Below the pieces are notes generated by a model, which worked only from the letters and a program-made list of their open reading frames with translations, was not told where the DNA came from and ran no database searches. Below are positions 53,948-62,457 of a DNA stretch of 64,000 bases, in pieces. Location: assembly GCF_900114775.1 (NCBI RefSeq), contig NZ_FOUE01000002.1, forward strand, positions 893,857 to 957,856. Reading direction: 5' to 3'. This DNA comes from Marinobacter zhejiangensis (lineage in GTDB: Bacteria; Pseudomonadota; Gammaproteobacteria; Pseudomonadales; Oleiphilaceae). Both the position numbers and the translations under genes were made by a program. Positions within the stretch are counted from its first letter, which is position 1; each line of letters opens with the position of its first letter.

Positions 53948-54218
53948 CACTTTCTATGGCGTGATCGAACGCATTGATCGGGGTTGTGCCAAAGATTGGC
54001 TTGGCAAAAACGCTGAGCCAGTTTCTGGCTGGGCCAGAATGTGGCCTGGCCAATATGCTGTGCCGGAAAATGGCGTGGGTTATGGCTTGTGTCAGAAGTT
54101 GGCGTGGCTATAATTGCCCGCCCTAAATCATCGTGCGTTATTGCCGGGCCAGAAACTGGCGCGACCTGTTACCTGTGCCGGTTTTTGGCTCGGGCCTGGG
54201 TGTGTGTCGAAATCTGGC
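53948..54218 (+). repeat. Array of GCCA-N5-TGGC elements at 29-bp period upstream of a small winged-helix gene
   Basis: Eight 13-bp elements fit the consensus GCCAGAAANTGGC, generally followed by GTGG or similar. Starts: 53988, 54017, 54033, 54062, 54091, 54148, 54177, 54206. Steps are 29, 16, 29, 29, 57, 29, 29. A degenerate element at 54120 (GCCCTAAATCATC) fills the 57-base gap as 29 + 28. A weaker one, 53948-53960, keeps the TGGCGTG half. TGT often precedes GCC. Outer GCC/TGGC arms are conserved while the centre varies, as in operators for dimeric regulators. The array ends 21 bases before the ATG of the winged-helix gene. Confidence 0.85.
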
Positions 54219-54239
54219 GTGGCGACTATCAGAGCTGTT

Positions 54240-54545
54240 ATGTACCGCGACTTTAAAACCACTCTTGAAATTATCACGGCAGTGCTGGATGACGGCGGAC
54301 TGACGTCTGACCAGTTGAGGACTCGTTTCGGTGGTATGCCAGACCGAACCTTTAAACGTCATATGGCGACGGCGCGAAAACACGGCGCCCAGATGGAAAG
54401 CTGTCTTGAAGCGGGTGGTCGCTACGTGTGGATATGCCGAAACCGGCGCCAGGTCGAATCCCGGGTCCGGGCCTGGCTGGTGTTTGAGCGGGAGCGAACC
54501 CTGGTCGGTGAGTCTCAGCTTGATTTGCTTCACCAGTCGCTTTAG
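54240..54545 (+). CDS. Small winged-helix protein, probable binder of the upstream operator array
   Basis: A 101-residue protein I do not recognise. Residues about 21-50 (LTSDQLRTRFGGMPDRTFKRHMATARKHGA) look like a helix-turn-helix, followed by a beta-wing RYVWICRNRR (61-70) and a helical tail. The composition is basic, suiting DNA binding. The ATG at 54240 is chosen because the frame upstream reads through the repeat array. Ribosome site weak. The array of repeated inverted elements ends just before it. An autoregulatory DNA-binding role is the simplest reading, but the number of sites goes beyond a normal repressor. Confidence 0.6.
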   Translation: MYRDFKTTLEIITAVLDDGGLTSDQLRTRFGGMPDRTFKRHMATARKHGAQMESCLEAGGRYVWICRNRRQVESRVRAWLVFERERTLVGESQLDLLHQSL

Positions 54546-54743
54546 AGCTCTGCCACCAACCCGTTTCTGGCTGAAAACTCGTTCCTTGGTCGTAGTGCCA
54601 AAAGACGCTTCTTAGCCACCATTTGAAGAGTTCGCTTAGGGCGCGGGCGCGCTATGTTAGCGAAGAGGTGCAAAATTTGAGTAATTTTTGCGCAGCTTGA
54701 GGGTCTGTAAAGAAAGCGGTCAGTTTTCTGGTAGGTGGTCGAA
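54546..54743. other. Intergenic region with degenerate copies of the array motif
   Basis: About 198 bases. GTTTCTGGCTG at 54563-54573 equals the right half of the element at 54017. GCCAAAAGA near 54597 resembles the left half of the element at 53988. The remainder is A+T-rich without a recognised gene. Confidence 0.4.
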
Positions 54744-55073
54744 ATGAATGCCCAGCAACGCCCAGCCTTTCTGGTGAGTGAAAATGAGCGGTTCGCCGGA
54801 ACCGGCGGTGTCAGTGAACTTAATGCTCATCATCGTTTTGTGCCGGCGTTCAAGGATTGTTGTACCGGGCAGGTCGAAATTGCCCGGTACCGGGATGGCC
54901 GCCCGGCGCCGTGCCATATCGTCGACGGATTGCCCGAAGACTGGGTGCTGAATCGGGGCGCGGACGGGCAAGCGCTGGCCATCAAGTCAACCATCGTATC
55001 TGGTTTTGTCCGCCTGGGCCGGTTCTTTACCCGGCAGGAAGCGTCCGACTACCTTGCCCAGATGACCAGCTGA
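54744..55073 (+). CDS. Hypothetical protein
   Basis: A 109-residue protein with no motif I recognise (MNAQQRPAFLVSENERFAGTGGVSELNAHHRF...; ends LGRFFTRQEASDYLAQMTS). There is no signal peptide or membrane segment. AGGTGG lies five bases before ATG 54744; a GTG at 54735 is also in frame. It converges with pgaD, three bases apart. Confidence 0.5.
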   Translation: MNAQQRPAFLVSENERFAGTGGVSELNAHHRFVPAFKDCCTGQVEIARYRDGRPAPCHIVDGLPEDWVLNRGADGQALAIKSTIVSGFVRLGRFFTRQEASDYLAQMTS

Positions 55074-55076
55074 TTC

Positions 55077-55568
55077 CTATACCGCGAGAAGCTCGGTTTC
55101 CGGTAGGGGTGCTTGCGTGCTTCGAACGTCGAGGTTATGGCAGTCCTGGCGAACAAAGGAAGCTTCTGACAGCCGTCCTTCGCCATCGTTAAACAGCACC
55201 AGGACCTGTTCCTGCTGCATCATCTTTAGAACCTCCACGCTCACTCCGAAGCTGGCAGCGAGCTGCGCCTCGGTAATGTCGGGCATGCGCTTGCGACGAT
55301 GGTAGCGGGCGGCCCGTCGTTCATTGTATTTGGCCCACCCGAGGAGTACTGCTGAAAGTGCTGCGGCCATCACCAGGTACCACAGCAGGCTATGCAGGGT
55401 TGCAAAGAACTCCCCAGGCAGCGAAAACTCCTTCGGACGAGGCCCGCCATGAAGCAGCGTGTTGATGCCATCAATCATCAGGTAGGCGAAAGCGGCCCAG
55501 GCGAGCAGGGTGAAAATAATGTTCAGCAGGCGCGGGAGCCAGTGTTGTTGTGTCTGAATAAGCATCAT
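55077..55568 (-). CDS. pgaD: PNAG biosynthesis protein PgaD
   Basis: A 163-residue protein with two membrane helices (about 13-32 and 58-80) and a basic [11 protein letters not shown] segment, as in PgaD, which joins PgaC in the inner membrane and is stabilised by c-di-GMP in E. coli. A C-terminal extension ([24 protein letters not shown]...) looks like a helical small domain not present in E. coli PgaD (137 residues). The ATG overlaps the pgaC stop (ATGA). Confidence 0.85.
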   Translation of the reverse strand: MMLIQTQQHWLPRLLNIIFTLLAWAAFAYLMIDGINTLLHGGPRPKEFSLPGEFFATLHSLLWYLVMAAALSAVLLGWAKYNERRAARYHRRKRMPDITEAQLAASFGVSVEVLKMMQQEQVLVLFNDGEGRLSEASFVRQDCHNLDVRSTQAPLPETELLAV

Positions 55569-56908
55569 GATGATGACCTCTTGATTCCTCGGTCCGGGCT
55601 GGTCCAGGTTGCAAGTTGTTTGCGGCGTTTGAGCATGACCTTGGGGAAGCTGACCAGGGTGGTGAACAGCGTGATCATCCAATAGGCCGCGGGATACCAG
55701 ATGATCCAGAACACCCAGCGGTGCAGATCTCGCTCGTAATGGCGTTCAATCAGCAGGCTGACGGTGAACTGGGTCAGGCACACGCAGGCCAGCAACAAGC
55801 CGGTAAAGCCTGGGGGCACGAGCTGGATGATGCGCAGGCTCTCGGGCAGTACAACGAACTGGCCCAGCACCCAAAGCACAATCGTCAATGCGAAGGTGAA
55901 TGCCCAGATTGCTGACAGGCAGAATTCAAACAGCAGTGGCCACATGTAGCGCCAGCGCCATTTCCAGATAGTCCGCACGTTCTTGAGTAGCACTTCCGCG
56001 CCGCCCTGGGCCCAGCGCAGCCGTTGCTTCCACAGGCCACGCAGGGTTTCGGGCATCAGGATCCAGCACAGGGCCCGCGGTTCGTAGAAAATGGACCAGT
56101 GGTCGAGCTGGAGCTTCCAGCTGATGTCGATGTCGTCGGTAATCATGTCGACGCTCCAGTAATCGACCCGGTCGAGTGCCGTACGACGGAAGGCGGCGAT
56201 CACGCCGGACACCGTAAAGACTCGCCCGTAGACCCGTTGGGTTCGCTTGATCATGCCAATGATCGACGAGAACTCGCCCACTTGAATGCGGCCGATCAGC
56301 GTTGAGCGGGTGCGGATGCGGGGGTTTCCGGTGACTGCGCCCACGCGGGGGTTGTTGATCATCGGGGCCACCATAAAGGGGACGGCATCCGGGTCGAGCA
56401 ATGCGTCCCCGTCAATGCACACCAGAAACTCACTTCGGGCGGCCAGGGCCCCGCTGCGCATGGCAACGGCCTTGCCCTGGTTTTTGGCTAAGTGGACCAC
56501 TCGCAGGCGTGGTTCCGACTCAGCCAGCTGGTTGAGGACGTCGGCGGTGTTGTCGCTAGAGCCGTCGTTGATGGCAATCACTTCGATGTTGCGGTAGTTC
56601 TGGTTAAGCGCGGCCGCCAGGGTGTCGCGGACATGGTCACCCTCGTTGAAACAGGGAATCAGTATCGATACCAGCGGCTCGCCCTTGAGCTCCGGTACCT
56701 GTAGCGGTTTGTCTTTGTGGCGCCAACTCCAGCGGCGTTCCCAGTGGAACCAGAAGTAGGTTGCCCCCGAGATCCAGAGTGCAGACATCAGAAGCGGGTA
56801 CAGGAAGACGAAGTTGAGAAGTAGTTGGCCGGTGAGATTGAGAGCAAAGCCCAGCGGGCCGGCCAGTACGATCAAGAGAATAACGATGGCAATGATCCGG
56901 TCTTTCAT
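55565..56908 (-). CDS. pgaC: Poly-beta-1,6-N-acetylglucosamine synthase PgaC
   Basis: This 447-residue family-2 glycosyltransferase has membrane helices at both ends. Motifs: [31 protein letters not shown] and the QRLRWAQGG (Q-x-x-R-W) box, giving the D, D, D, QxxRW set. It polymerises UDP-GlcNAc at the inner membrane. The ATG at 56908 overlaps the stop of pgaB (ATGA). Confidence 0.95.
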   Translation of the reverse strand: MKDRIIAIVILLIVLAGPLGFALNLTGQLLLNFVFLYPLLMSALWISGATYFWFHWERRWSWRHKDKPLQVPELKGEPLVSILIPCFNEGDHVRDTLAAALNQNYRNIEVIAINDGSSDNTADVLNQLAESEPRLRVVHLAKNQGKAVAMRSGALAARSEFLVCIDGDALLDPDAVPFMVAPMINNPRVGAVTGNPRIRTRSTLIGRIQVGEFSSIIGMIKRTQRVYGRVFTVSGVIAAFRRTALDRVDYWSVDMITDDIDISWKLQLDHWSIFYEPRALCWILMPETLRGLWKQRLRWAQGGAEVLLKNVRTIWKWRWRYMWPLLFEFCLSAIWAFTFALTIVLWVLGQFVVLPESLRIIQLVPPGFTGLLLACVCLTQFTVSLLIERHYERDLHRWVFWIIWYPAAYWMITLFTTLVSFPKVMLKRRKQLATWTSPDRGIKRSSS

Positions 56909-58914
56909 GGCTTCGGCTCCCAGGCGTTGGACAGTGACGGGCGAATAACGGAAAGCGCCGGCTGGTCGTTGTGGAAGTCGTCCGGGTAGTAGCCGAAGTG
57001 GCGCACTCCATGCCATTGCAGGGTTTCAATCCACTCCAGCAAGACCTTATCAGGCACCGGTGTTGCCGGTATGCTCCGCCAATCCCGGGCCTGGAGCTCG
57101 AAAATGGTGCGGTTGAGACCATTGGGGCGTTTGCCCACTTCCTGAACCAGACGGGCTAGCCACTCGCGGGCTTGGTTGTCGGGTACGGACTCCATCAGCG
57201 GCATGGCCATCGGGGCGGTCCAGTCGTAGGCCTTCAGGAAGTCGTCCAGGTTCTGGGCGAACCAGGTCTCGCTGTAGGGATTCAGGACGGGCTCGGCAAA
57301 CAGGTTGCGGGCAGTCTTGATCTGCGGCCCCCGGACAGCACGAGTGCGCTCGGTCAGTTCCTGGGTGAACGCAACCAGGTACTGGCTCTTGAAGCGACTC
57401 CAGTCCCAGAACCGGTTTTCATTGTCGCGGATGGTGAGAATATCATCGCCAAACCCGGCCTCCCGGTAGGCTTTGAGCGCCGGCGGGCTGACGTCTTCGT
57501 AGTCGGAGAGCAGGGCGTCGTCGTGGAACAGCAGGCCGTTGAAATGGCTGCTGGCGGCCAGGTCTTCGTAGATTTCACCAATGATCCGGCGATTCTCGGG
57601 ATCAAACGGAGACAGTCGCTGGTACTGGTCAGGGTCGGTTTCAATGTTGCCAGTCTGCGGGTTAAGGCGGCGAACCCGCGGGCGATCAGGTGACAGTTCG
57701 TAGCTCAACACCGGCATCCAGGCGTAGAGGTTGTTGACGCCTGCCCGGGTTTTTAACTGCCAGGCCACTCGGTTGAACAGATCGGCCCTGACCGGCAGGT
57801 GGCGGTTGGGGAAATACAGCTCCCGTACAGTGCCATCGCCTTTGGGGTCTGCGTAGGCCTGAAGGAAGACCGTGTTGATGCGCATGTCGGCGATGCGCTG
57901 GACTAACAGGTCCAGGTTGGCCTGCAGCGCGTTCGGGTCAGGGTCGTAGACGTAGTCGAGGTCAATATGGATGACCCGCTGGGGCGGGGTGTTTTGAACC
58001 TGGTTGACCTGGTTGGCGAAACTGGGCAGATCAGGATCGGCATCCAGCAGGATTCGGGCGCCGGTGGACAGGTCCGTCATGGCACTGAGGCCAGGCTCCA
58101 GTGTCAGTGCCAGTTCGTAGCCATGCTCGCCGACGAGCTCAAGGGTGGTGCCGCTGGCCGATCCGTAAGGCCACACCCAGACCCGGGGCGACTGCCCGGT
58201 GATCTGGGTCAGTCGCTCGGTGATCTGGCCGATGTCCTGATTGAGTCGCGCGCGGTATTCCTCGTCGGTTTCGTAACCCTGCTGGTCTGAAAACAGTCGT
58301 GATGACGCAGCTGGTTGAAGATTGCCCTGCGGGTTGGCGAGGGTGCCAAAGTGCAGGTTGTAGGTGTGGGCGCCAAGCTCGACCAGCCCGGACTCGGAAA
58401 TCTCACGGAGCTGCTGCTCGTTGGCGAAGTGGAGGCGGTCTACCGCAACTCCGCCGAAATCGACCTGCTGATCCGCCGGCGTGTCGAGCCAGGCGCCGAC
58501 GGGGGCCAGGACGGCCGGCCACTGATAGGCTCGAAGGATGGGGAGCACCCGCGAATGGAAGCTGCTGAAGCCATCATCAAAACTGAGCAGTACGGCTTTG
58601 TCGGGCAGGGCCGGGCCGCCGTTACGGGCAGCCAGGATCTGGTCGACGGAAACCGGCTGGTAACCGTTTGCCCGAAGTAGCGCCAACTGGTCAACCAGGT
58701 TGGCCGTGCGCACGGTCATAAAGGTGTTGTCAGGGTTGCGGTCCTGGATGTCGTGGTAGGCCAACCCCATGACGTGACCGGCTGGCCAGGGCGATTCGCT
58801 GGCGGCTTGCGGTCGGTCATCGGGGGCAACAAAGGGTGGTTTGGCCGGGGCGCTGCAGCCCAGGAGTAGTGCAAGGGCCAGCAATGGCCCAGACAGCGAA
58901 AGGCATTTGGTCAT
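56905..58914 (-). CDS. pgaB: PNAG N-deacetylase lipoprotein PgaB
   Basis: A 669-residue lipoprotein with lipobox LLGC. The NodB-like deacetylase domain contains [18 protein letters not shown] with the catalytic/metal Asp pair and YNLHFG for the His. The second half is the glycoside-hydrolase-like domain ([20 protein letters not shown]...). It partially removes acetyl groups during export. Size matches E. coli PgaB (672). Confidence 0.94.
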   Translation of the reverse strand: MTKCLSLSGPLLALALLLGCSAPAKPPFVAPDDRPQAASESPWPAGHVMGLAYHDIQDRNPDNTFMTVRTANLVDQLALLRANGYQPVSVDQILAARNGGPALPDKAVLLSFDDGFSSFHSRVLPILRAYQWPAVLAPVGAWLDTPADQQVDFGGVAVDRLHFANEQQLREISESGLVELGAHTYNLHFGTLANPQGNLQPAASSRLFSDQQGYETDEEYRARLNQDIGQITERLTQITGQSPRVWVWPYGSASGTTLELVGEHGYELALTLEPGLSAMTDLSTGARILLDADPDLPSFANQVNQVQNTPPQRVIHIDLDYVYDPDPNALQANLDLLVQRIADMRINTVFLQAYADPKGDGTVRELYFPNRHLPVRADLFNRVAWQLKTRAGVNNLYAWMPVLSYELSPDRPRVRRLNPQTGNIETDPDQYQRLSPFDPENRRIIGEIYEDLAASSHFNGLLFHDDALLSDYEDVSPPALKAYREAGFGDDILTIRDNENRFWDWSRFKSQYLVAFTQELTERTRAVRGPQIKTARNLFAEPVLNPYSETWFAQNLDDFLKAYDWTAPMAMPLMESVPDNQAREWLARLVQEVGKRPNGLNRTIFELQARDWRSIPATPVPDKVLLEWIETLQWHGVRHFGYYPDDFHNDQPALSVIRPSLSNAWEPKP

Positions 58915-58926
58915 TGTCGGATTCCC

Positions 58927-61404
58927 TTAAAAGCGATACGTCAGGTCAAACAGAAGGGCCAGGCCCAGTTCCCGTTCCCCGTCGTAGGGGCGGCTGGAGG
59001 CGCTTAGCATCAGGCCGGTGTTGAGCTGTTCGTTCCATAGCCAGCGCTGACCGTAGCTGGCGCTGATCATGGCACCGGTGCCAAACCCGTTCTGGCTGTA
59101 GGTGCCGAGCCCGAGGTAGGCCTGTTGGCTCCAGATCTGTTGATATTCCCGGTCGATGATGTGGTTGAGGGACAGCCCGGGCAGAAGAGTCAGGTCGGAT
59201 TCCGGGTTGAAATACAGCCCTGCATTGCCCTGGCTGTTCCGGCTGGTGGTTACCTGCAGGTTGGCGTCCAGGGTGAGGTAGGGCTGGGTGATCAGGCGTT
59301 CCTTGCCGCTGATGCCCGCCTGCAGGCGCTCATTGCCGTCGCTGAAAGCCATGGCGGAAAGATCCAGTTGCCATTCGCGTCGCTCATGGGCACGCCAGCG
59401 CACGTAGACGGCTTGACGGTCGGCGTCGGTGTTTGAGTTGAGCGCGCGCAGAGGGGTGTGGCGGGATAAACCTTCCAGCTCCCAGCCATATTGCCAGTAG
59501 TCGTTGAATTCGTGGTCGCCGCTGAGCTTCCAGCCCGCCTTGGCGCCGTGGCCATAGTGGTTCGCGGACAACTCTGCGCTGACGGTGTGATCCCGAATTC
59601 GCCACTCCAGCCCCGCCCGTTGCCAGTGGTAGTTCGCTCGACCTTCCTCGAACTTGCCGGTGGCATAGCCCAGCCCGCCGAATACCCGCCAGTCCTGATG
59701 CAGGGGCTGGCTGTAAAGCAGGGAGTCGATGCCGAACCCGCCGCTGCCGTTAACGCCGTCACCGTTATTGGTATCGGTGTAAGCCGTGATCTGCAGTTCG
59801 TACATGTGGTGAATCTGGCGCTGTCGCTGAACCCGCTGATTGGCCAGGATTTCCGGGTATCGCTGCGCCAGGTCGTCCGCCAGTATCTCGAAGGGTTCCC
59901 AGTCCTGGAGGGCGAGGGCGTTTCCGGCCTGGGTTGCGAGTACGCCAAGGTTCACCGGGTCTGTGGATTCGGCAATTTTCAGTTCGCGCTCTGCCCGGCG
60001 TGGCCATCCTCGCAGTTGGTAAACCGAGGCGAGGCTGGTTCGCAACCCGGTATTGCCCGGCGCGTCCGATACCAGGTCGGCAAAGGTGCGCTCGGCCGCA
60101 GGCATGTCGTCGCGGTAGATGTGGTTGTTGGCCGATAGTACCTGTGCATCCAGCCAGCGGCCGTTAACGACCTGGAGCAGGGTGCCTGGCACGGGTCGGT
60201 AAGCTGGCTGCTGGGTGCTCAGTTCGTGGCTAAGGGCGTCTGCTTCGTCCAGCATTTCTGCTTCAACCAGGGCGTAGTAAAGCTGCTGATGATCCGAGAT
60301 CCAGCTGGCATCCCTTGGATTGCTGTGGGCGATCAGTTCACGGTAGATGTCAGCGGCGCTCTCGGGGTTGCGCAGGTAAAGTAATGCGTCGGCGTACCAG
60401 CGTTGCGCATAGCCGGGCAGGTTGGTGCCCTCACTGATCAACTGCTCCGCTTCGCTCTTCAGCTGGTGCATGGCAAGGCGGCTGCGCAAAGCGCCAAGCC
60501 GGTCCAGCCGGATGCGGATGCTCTCCTGCGGTGGCAGGTTCTGCCACTCGGCGAGTAAAGCCTCCGACTGCGCCAGCGCACGATCTGTGAGTGTATGGCG
60601 GTCGCGGTGGGCGCCCATCGGTATCACAGACAGCCGGATTTGCTCGGAAAGCTGGTCCGCTTCCAGTCGGCGCAGTTCGGTCTCGCTCATGAGTGAGTCT
60701 TGGCGAGCGAGGGCCAGGGCCGGGGTGCTCAATCCTGCTCGCTGCAGCGCAAAGATGTATTCGCGGCGAACGTCCCGCCGATCAGGGGCCATTTGCAGGG
60801 CTTGGTCGAACTCAAATAGGGCGGCAAAGGGCGCTTCGGCGCGCATAAGTGCGTAGCCGTATCCCAGTCTCGCTTCAATAGAGGTAGGTGCTTCGGAGGT
60901 CCAGCGTTTGCCTTCGTCCTGCGCTCGTTGGGTCTGGCCGGCATCGGCGAGCGTCATGATCAGGGCAAGTCGGTAGTCGATATGCCCGGGGTGCTGGTCG
61001 TGCAGCGATTCCAGCAGCGCCAGCGCCTGGGGCCACTGTTGGAGGTTGCGTCTGGCGCGGGCTGCTATGAAGGTCGCATCGGGGAAGGCGGACAGTTCGC
61101 CGGCGTGATTGTCATAAAGCTCAGCCGTGGCTTGATCTTGCCCATTCCAGCTGGTGATGATGAGCTGGTCGAGCCGCTGGCTTGCGGTCAGCTCCTGGCG
61201 CTGGCTGAAATAATCCAGAGCTGGTTGGTGCATGCCGTTTCTGGCCTGCGTGATCAGCGCGTTATAGTCGCTGGGGGATGCCATGCCCTGGGCCAGGGCA
61301 TGGCCGCACAGGGACTGTGTTGCGAGAACGGAAGCGCCAAGAAGGTTTTTGAATGATCCATTGAAACAGTTGAACGGCTGGCAACTGCGAAATATGCCTG
61401 TCAA
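58927..61404 (-). CDS. pgaA: PNAG outer-membrane export porin PgaA
   Basis: An 825-residue protein with a signal peptide, a TPR superhelix in the first two-thirds (many Ala/Leu-rich 34-residue repeats, for example TSIEARLGYGYALMRAEAPFAALFEFDQAL), and a C-terminal 16-strand-type barrel (QPLHQDWRVFGGLGYATGKFEEG... ending LLFDLTYRF). It exports the deacetylated polymer. First gene of pgaABCD; the promoter region lies in 61405-61648. Confidence 0.92.
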   Translation of the reverse strand: MTGIFRSCQPFNCFNGSFKNLLGASVLATQSLCGHALAQGMASPSDYNALITQARNGMHQPALDYFSQRQELTASQRLDQLIITSWNGQDQATAELYDNHAGELSAFPDATFIAARARRNLQQWPQALALLESLHDQHPGHIDYRLALIMTLADAGQTQRAQDEGKRWTSEAPTSIEARLGYGYALMRAEAPFAALFEFDQALQMAPDRRDVRREYIFALQRAGLSTPALALARQDSLMSETELRRLEADQLSEQIRLSVIPMGAHRDRHTLTDRALAQSEALLAEWQNLPPQESIRIRLDRLGALRSRLAMHQLKSEAEQLISEGTNLPGYAQRWYADALLYLRNPESAADIYRELIAHSNPRDASWISDHQQLYYALVEAEMLDEADALSHELSTQQPAYRPVPGTLLQVVNGRWLDAQVLSANNHIYRDDMPAAERTFADLVSDAPGNTGLRTSLASVYQLRGWPRRAERELKIAESTDPVNLGVLATQAGNALALQDWEPFEILADDLAQRYPEILANQRVQRQRQIHHMYELQITAYTDTNNGDGVNGSGGFGIDSLLYSQPLHQDWRVFGGLGYATGKFEEGRANYHWQRAGLEWRIRDHTVSAELSANHYGHGAKAGWKLSGDHEFNDYWQYGWELEGLSRHTPLRALNSNTDADRQAVYVRWRAHERREWQLDLSAMAFSDGNERLQAGISGKERLITQPYLTLDANLQVTTSRNSQGNAGLYFNPESDLTLLPGLSLNHIIDREYQQIWSQQAYLGLGTYSQNGFGTGAMISASYGQRWLWNEQLNTGLMLSASSRPYDGERELGLALLFDLTYRF

Positions 61405-61648
61405 ATCTGATCCCTCAGGTAGTGTCAGGGCGGCTTTCGCCTAATGAGTGATTTTTGAACGATATCGCGCTTTGGTTGTGCGAACTTGTGGCTGAGGAGA
61501 TGAATCTTTTGGTTGAGTGGACGTTGGCCAGTTTCGCCTTGTGCTGAATTGTTAACTGTCGTAAAAATGTCGGGCCTTCGGGGTCGCCCCCTCTGTTTCT
61601 GGGCGTGTAGGCGTTACAAATGAGGCGAGGGGATTAAGGGAGGCATTT

Positions 61649-62428
61649 GTGAGAGAAGTATCGACATTAACGGGGCATGTTCTGTTGGTGGATGATCGGC
61701 CGGAAGAGTTAAGACCCTTGGTTCGGGTGTTAACCCGGGAAGGGTTTCGATTGTCGGTGGTTTCTGCGGCACGGAAGGCGGTTTATCAGGCGCAACTGGT
61801 TAAGCCAGACATTATTGTGCTTGATCTTCATATGCCGGACATGGACGGGTTTGCTGTCTGTCGATTGTTGCGGGAGTCACCAGCCACCCATAAGGTGCCG
61901 ATCATCTTTCTGTCCTCGTCCACCTCTGTTGACGACCGTCTCGCTGGCTTGAAATGGGGGGCGGTTGATTTCGTGGTAAAGCCCTATACTGCGGAAGAGG
62001 TGTTGGCTCGGCTTCGTATTCACCTGAGTCTGGCCTGGCGGGCTGCGGGGCGGGATGGCTCTGATGACGAACCTGCACAGGAAGTGCTGGGTCCGGATGA
62101 GCTGGTGCTTCGCGCGGCTTCCCGTCTGATCTTTGACGATCTGGCGAACCCTCCGTCCTTGCAGGATATAGCCAAGGCATCGGGAACCCATGAAAAACGA
62201 CTCCTGAAAGTATTCCGGGAGCGCCTCGGGATGACTGTGTTCGCGTACATCCGGCAGGCCCGGCTTCAGCGTGCGAAAGAGCTGCTGTCTGAAGGTGTGG
62301 TCTCGATTGAAGATATTGCGGCATTGGTTGGCTTCAGTGGGGCAGCTAATTTTGCGACCGCTTTCAAGGCACAGGAAGGCGTCACCCCCAGGGCTTACCG
62401 GCAGCAATCCCAGTTATCCAAAGTCTAG
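61649..62428 (+). CDS. Response regulator with AraC-type DNA-binding output
   Basis: A 259-residue protein: receiver domain (VLLVDDRPEELRPLVRVL; phospho-Asp in IIVLDLHMPDMDGFAVCRLL; Lys in VVKPYTAEEV), then an AraC winged-HTH domain (ANPPSLQDIAKASGTHEKRLLKVF...AALVGFSGAANFATAFKAQEGVTPRAYR). The start is a GTG with GGGAGG 5 bases upstream. It is divergent from pgaA, next to a 7TM sensor kinase in the same direction. Together they form a likely two-component pair, a candidate controller of pga expression. Confidence 0.88.
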   Translation: MREVSTLTGHVLLVDDRPEELRPLVRVLTREGFRLSVVSAARKAVYQAQLVKPDIIVLDLHMPDMDGFAVCRLLRESPATHKVPIIFLSSSTSVDDRLAGLKWGAVDFVVKPYTAEEVLARLRIHLSLAWRAAGRDGSDDEPAQEVLGPDELVLRAASRLIFDDLANPPSLQDIAKASGTHEKRLLKVFRERLGMTVFAYIRQARLQRAKELLSEGVVSIEDIAALVGFSGAANFATAFKAQEGVTPRAYRQQSQLSKV

Positions 62429-62457
62429 AGTCTCAAGGGGCTGGAGGAAGCCAACCC

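Noticed and set aside
53948..54218. CRISPR array
   Set aside because: The period is 29 bp but the conserved core is only 13 bp, itself an imperfect palindrome, with a 16-bp semi-variable gap. There are no long identical repeats, no typical spacers and no cas genes.
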